From Anaerolineaceae bacterium (lineage in GTDB: Bacteria; Chloroflexota; Anaerolineae; Aggregatilineales; Phototrophicaceae), in contig NZXX01000001.1 in NCBI GenBank assembly GCA_002702065.1, positions 1,302,001 through 1,366,000 of the forward strand: a stretch of 64,000 nt of DNA. Reading direction: 5' to 3'. Positions within the stretch are counted from its first letter, which is position 1. Each line of letters starts with the position of its first letter. The position numbers and the translations under genes were made by a program. Positions 62,420 to 64,000 of this stretch are shown piece by piece. A model generated the notes under the pieces. That model was not told the origin of the DNA. It searched no databases and saw only the letters and a list, made by a program, of their open reading frames with translations.

Positions 62420-63433
62420 ATGATTGAACTGAACACCCGCTACACCCTCACACCCCCGGCTGGCGCTATCTCGTTTGAAGGCATCCGCCTGATTTCGTCG
62501 TGGATCGGCCAGCAGCGCGGTACGTCGCCCGAATGGCAAGCCGCCAATCCCGGTAGCGAGAGGCTTTACATCCCCCGCCTGCCGGACGACTGGCAGTGGG
62601 TATGGGAAACCAGCGATGGCAAGCTGACAACCCGTGTCCGCAAGTTCTACTACAAAGAGTATGGCCTGAAATGCCCGCCTAGTTTTCTGACTCAGGTTGG
62701 CAATCTGGGGCGAGATCATACCAATGACGACACGGTTTATCATTTCGAGTTCGTCAATGAATTTGACTGGTATCCCGGCGATTATGGCGACTCAGGCAGT
62801 TGCTACTGGGGCAGCAATGCAGAAGCCCGTGAAATACTGGCGGATAATGGTGCTCTGGCAATGCTGTTTTATGACAATGAGAACGCTGGAATCGCCCGCG
62901 CCTGGGTCGTGCCGATGGATGATTATCACATCGTTTTCAACGGCTATGGGTTCGCTGGTCATTCCACACTCATTATCGCCCGCGTGATGTCATTCCATCT
63001 CAATGTCACCTACAAAAGCATCTCGCTGCGCAATAATGGCACGTCCGACGGCATGTTGTGGATTAACGGTGGCAGCGGCTATGTCGTCGGGCAAAGCGAC
63101 CTTATCACCGGGATTCGCAGCTATGACTTTGAATGGTATACGTCAATGGGTAGCTGCAATAATTGTGGCGATACGATTGTTGGCGAGGATGACCTGTATC
63201 ACGGCCCTGACGATATGCCCTATTGCCAGTATTGTTTTTACGAACTATTTGACTACTGCTCGCAGTGCGGCGGTACGCACTGGCTGGAAGACCTGCGCAC
63301 CGTTGACGATGAATATTATTGTGACTGGTGCTGCAATCGGCACTGCGTGCCCTGTTCCAAGTGTGGCGAGCTGGTGCCAACCCGCCGGGCAACCGAACGG
63401 GAAGGACACCATTACTGCCACGAACATAGTTGA
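62420..63433 (+). CDS. Prophage protein with C-terminal LIM-like zinc-finger cluster
   Basis: 337 residues; AAGGAG lies just before the ATG. Residues 1-240 form an unrecognised aromatic-rich domain (FEGIRLISSWIGQQRG, YHFEFVNEFDWYPGDYGDSG). From about 245 to the end is a Cys/His cluster: CNNCGDTIV, YCQYCFYELFDYCSQCGG, YYCDWCCNRHCVPCSKCGEL, HHYCHEHS, i.e. repeated CxxC pairs spaced like LIM/treble-clef fingers. Probably protein or nucleic-acid binding. It is flanked by two inverted structured elements and has its own operator and terminator. Related early proteins are common in large phages of Actinobacteria, so a moron/regulatory role is plausible. Confidence 0.65.
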   Translation: MIELNTRYTLTPPAGAISFEGIRLISSWIGQQRGTSPEWQAANPGSERLYIPRLPDDWQWVWETSDGKLTTRVRKFYYKEYGLKCPPSFLTQVGNLGRDHTNDDTVYHFEFVNEFDWYPGDYGDSGSCYWGSNAEAREILADNGALAMLFYDNENAGIARAWVVPMDDYHIVFNGYGFAGHSTLIIARVMSFHLNVTYKSISLRNNGTSDGMLWINGGSGYVVGQSDLITGIRSYDFEWYTSMGSCNNCGDTIVGEDDLYHGPDDMPYCQYCFYELFDYCSQCGGTHWLEDLRTVDDEYYCDWCCNRHCVPCSKCGELVPTRRATEREGHHYCHEHS

Positions 63434-63436
63434 CGA

Positions 63437-63461
63437 CAGGGGGCTGCGGCCCCCTTTTTTT
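63437..63461 (+). terminator. Rho-independent terminator of zinc-finger gene
   Basis: GGGGGC/GCCCCC with a TGCG loop followed by seven Ts, right after the stop. Confidence 0.88.
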
Positions 63462-63495
63462 GGCGCTTCGCTGAACATTTGTGCTTTCGGCAGCC

Positions 63496-63658
63496 AGGCA
63501 GGGGTGGCGTGTCCCCCAGTTCCCTCTGCCAGCCAGAGGTTTAACGTTTAAGGCGTCCCGGTCCTGCGTATTCAGTTGTCGGTCGATCCTCCTTTCAATT
63601 ATTGCTTTAGTATATACTTTTTAGTATACATATATAACCCCACTAAATAGGGGTTCAC
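63496..63658 (-). repeat. Structured element, right copy (inverted relative to 62158-62309)
   Basis: Read on the minus strand: hairpin AACCCC/GGGGTT, operator, spacer with AAAGGAGGATC, ATACGCA, core GGACCGGGACGCCTTAAA, then a hairpin CCTCT/AGAGG where the left copy has CCC/GGG, then GGGAACTGGGGGACACGC and ACCCCTGCCT. Stems are kept while their sequence changes, and the length difference of 7 bases between copies argues against coding. Confidence 0.75.
63609..63632 (-). promoter_or_regulatory. Operator-like site (site C)
   Basis: Half-sites AGTATATACT and AGTATACATA separated by TTTT. It occupies in the right structured element the same place as site B1 in the left one. Confidence 0.62.
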
Positions 63659-63662
63659 TCGC

Positions 63663-63691
63663 TTGACAGTATATTCTTTATAGTATACACT
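63663..63691 (+). promoter_or_regulatory. Right early promoter with operator (site D)
   Basis: TTGACA, 15 bases, TATACACT, the same arrangement as at 24201-24229. Half-sites AGTATATTCT and AGTATACACT separated by TTAT overlap the promoter. It lies 33 bases upstream of the next gene. Confidence 0.72.
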
Positions 63692-63724
63692 TAATTCAGG
63701 ATAGTTAAACAACAGGGAGCCATC

Positions 63725-64000
63725 ATGTTTGACCACTATACCCACACCCAGGCGTTCGCAGATGCCGTCAAGCGCATCGTTTACGACTCAGGTGCCCCAC
63801 GTCCACAGCAGCGGCCGGCACTGAGTGCGATCAGCAGTTTCGAGCGTTGCGACTGGCGACCGGAAGTGATGCAAGAGTGTGCCGATTATCTGAATATCAC
63901 CGGCCTACGGCTGGATGATGAGGGTCGGTTGATCTATGACGAGCCGGACCAGGCCCCCACGCAGGCGGCGCTGGTGATCGAGGTCCTCTTGACACGCTAC
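63725..64000 (+). CDS. Prophage early protein, cut by right window edge
   Basis: ATG 63725 with CAGGGAGCC upstream; open for 92 codons to the edge. Begins MFDHYTHTQAFADAVKRIVY, then SAISSFERCDWRPEVMQECA and an acidic stretch. Not recognised. It is the first gene behind promoter D and probably starts a second (right) early operon. Confidence 0.65.
   Translation, partial: MFDHYTHTQAFADAVKRIVYDSGAPRPQQRPALSAISSFERCDWRPEVMQECADYLNITGLRLDDEGRLIYDEPDQAPTQAALVIEVLLTRY

Noticed and set aside
1..64000. Insertion sequences or transposases
   Set aside because: No transposase-like frame was seen in the window. The inverted arms at 62158-62309 and 63496-63658 enclose only a zinc-finger gene.

Overview
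The window is bacterial and most likely from a Chloroflexota (Anaerolineae-like) genome. This is inferred from the protein style: an LCP protein with a LytR_C tail, a sufBCDS-sufU-Rieske operon, tandem GDPD genes, and a family 5 peptide ABC importer. No rRNA or taxonomic marker is present to confirm it. Two clear regions are visible.

Region 1 (1 to about 23.5 kb) is host chromosome. It holds a cut-off LysM-type protein, an LCP cell-wall ligase, an FtsK-like protein with a degenerate P-loop, a small lipoprotein, and a three-gene dipeptide/oligopeptide ABC importer with an attenuator after the binding-protein gene. These are followed by tRNA-Pro(GGG), a hypothetical protein, a large SH3/glycosidase-like/M23 hydrolase, and a DUF59 protein. 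Next come the sufC-B-D-S-U-Rieske Fe-S assembly operon behind a near-consensus promoter, two tandem glycerophosphodiesterases, a methyltransferase, tRNA-His(GTG), a secreted Lipoprotein_15-repeat protein, and an SRPBCC protein with a long acidic tail.

Region 2 (about 23.5 kb to the right edge) is a siphovirus-type prophage that is not complete in the window; no integrase is seen. Its left end lies near a tRNA acceptor/T-arm-like element at 23529-23575. It starts with a small membrane protein and an XRE regulator on the minus strand. A plus-strand early operon of short, translationally coupled genes follows (24.5-30.3 kb). An AT-rich orphan histidine kinase comes next, then a minus-strand late operon of about 26 kb read from 58.5 down to 32.2 kb. 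In transcription order the late operon encodes a zinc-finger/HTH protein, TerS, TerL, a portal-MuF fusion, a gp10-like protein, a 2H-phosphoesterase/prohead-protease/major-capsid fusion, decoration-like proteins, connectors, the tail tube, tail chaperones with a textbook -1 frameshift site, a tape measure, tail tip and fibres, a spanin-like coiled coil and a holin-like protein. It ends at a strong terminator.

To the right of the late genes is an AT-rich three-gene cassette (58.7-61.6 kb): a winged-helix/PD-(D/E)XK-like protein, a Ser/Thr kinase and an unknown 403-residue protein. It looks like cargo and is a candidate undescribed defence or conflict system. Beyond it (62.1-63.7 kb) a LIM-like zinc-finger gene is flanked by two inverted copies of a non-coding, apparently structured element. 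Five operator-like sites made of paired AGTATANACT half-sites occur here and at the early promoter at 24.2 kb, suggesting one regulator governs both ends of the prophage.
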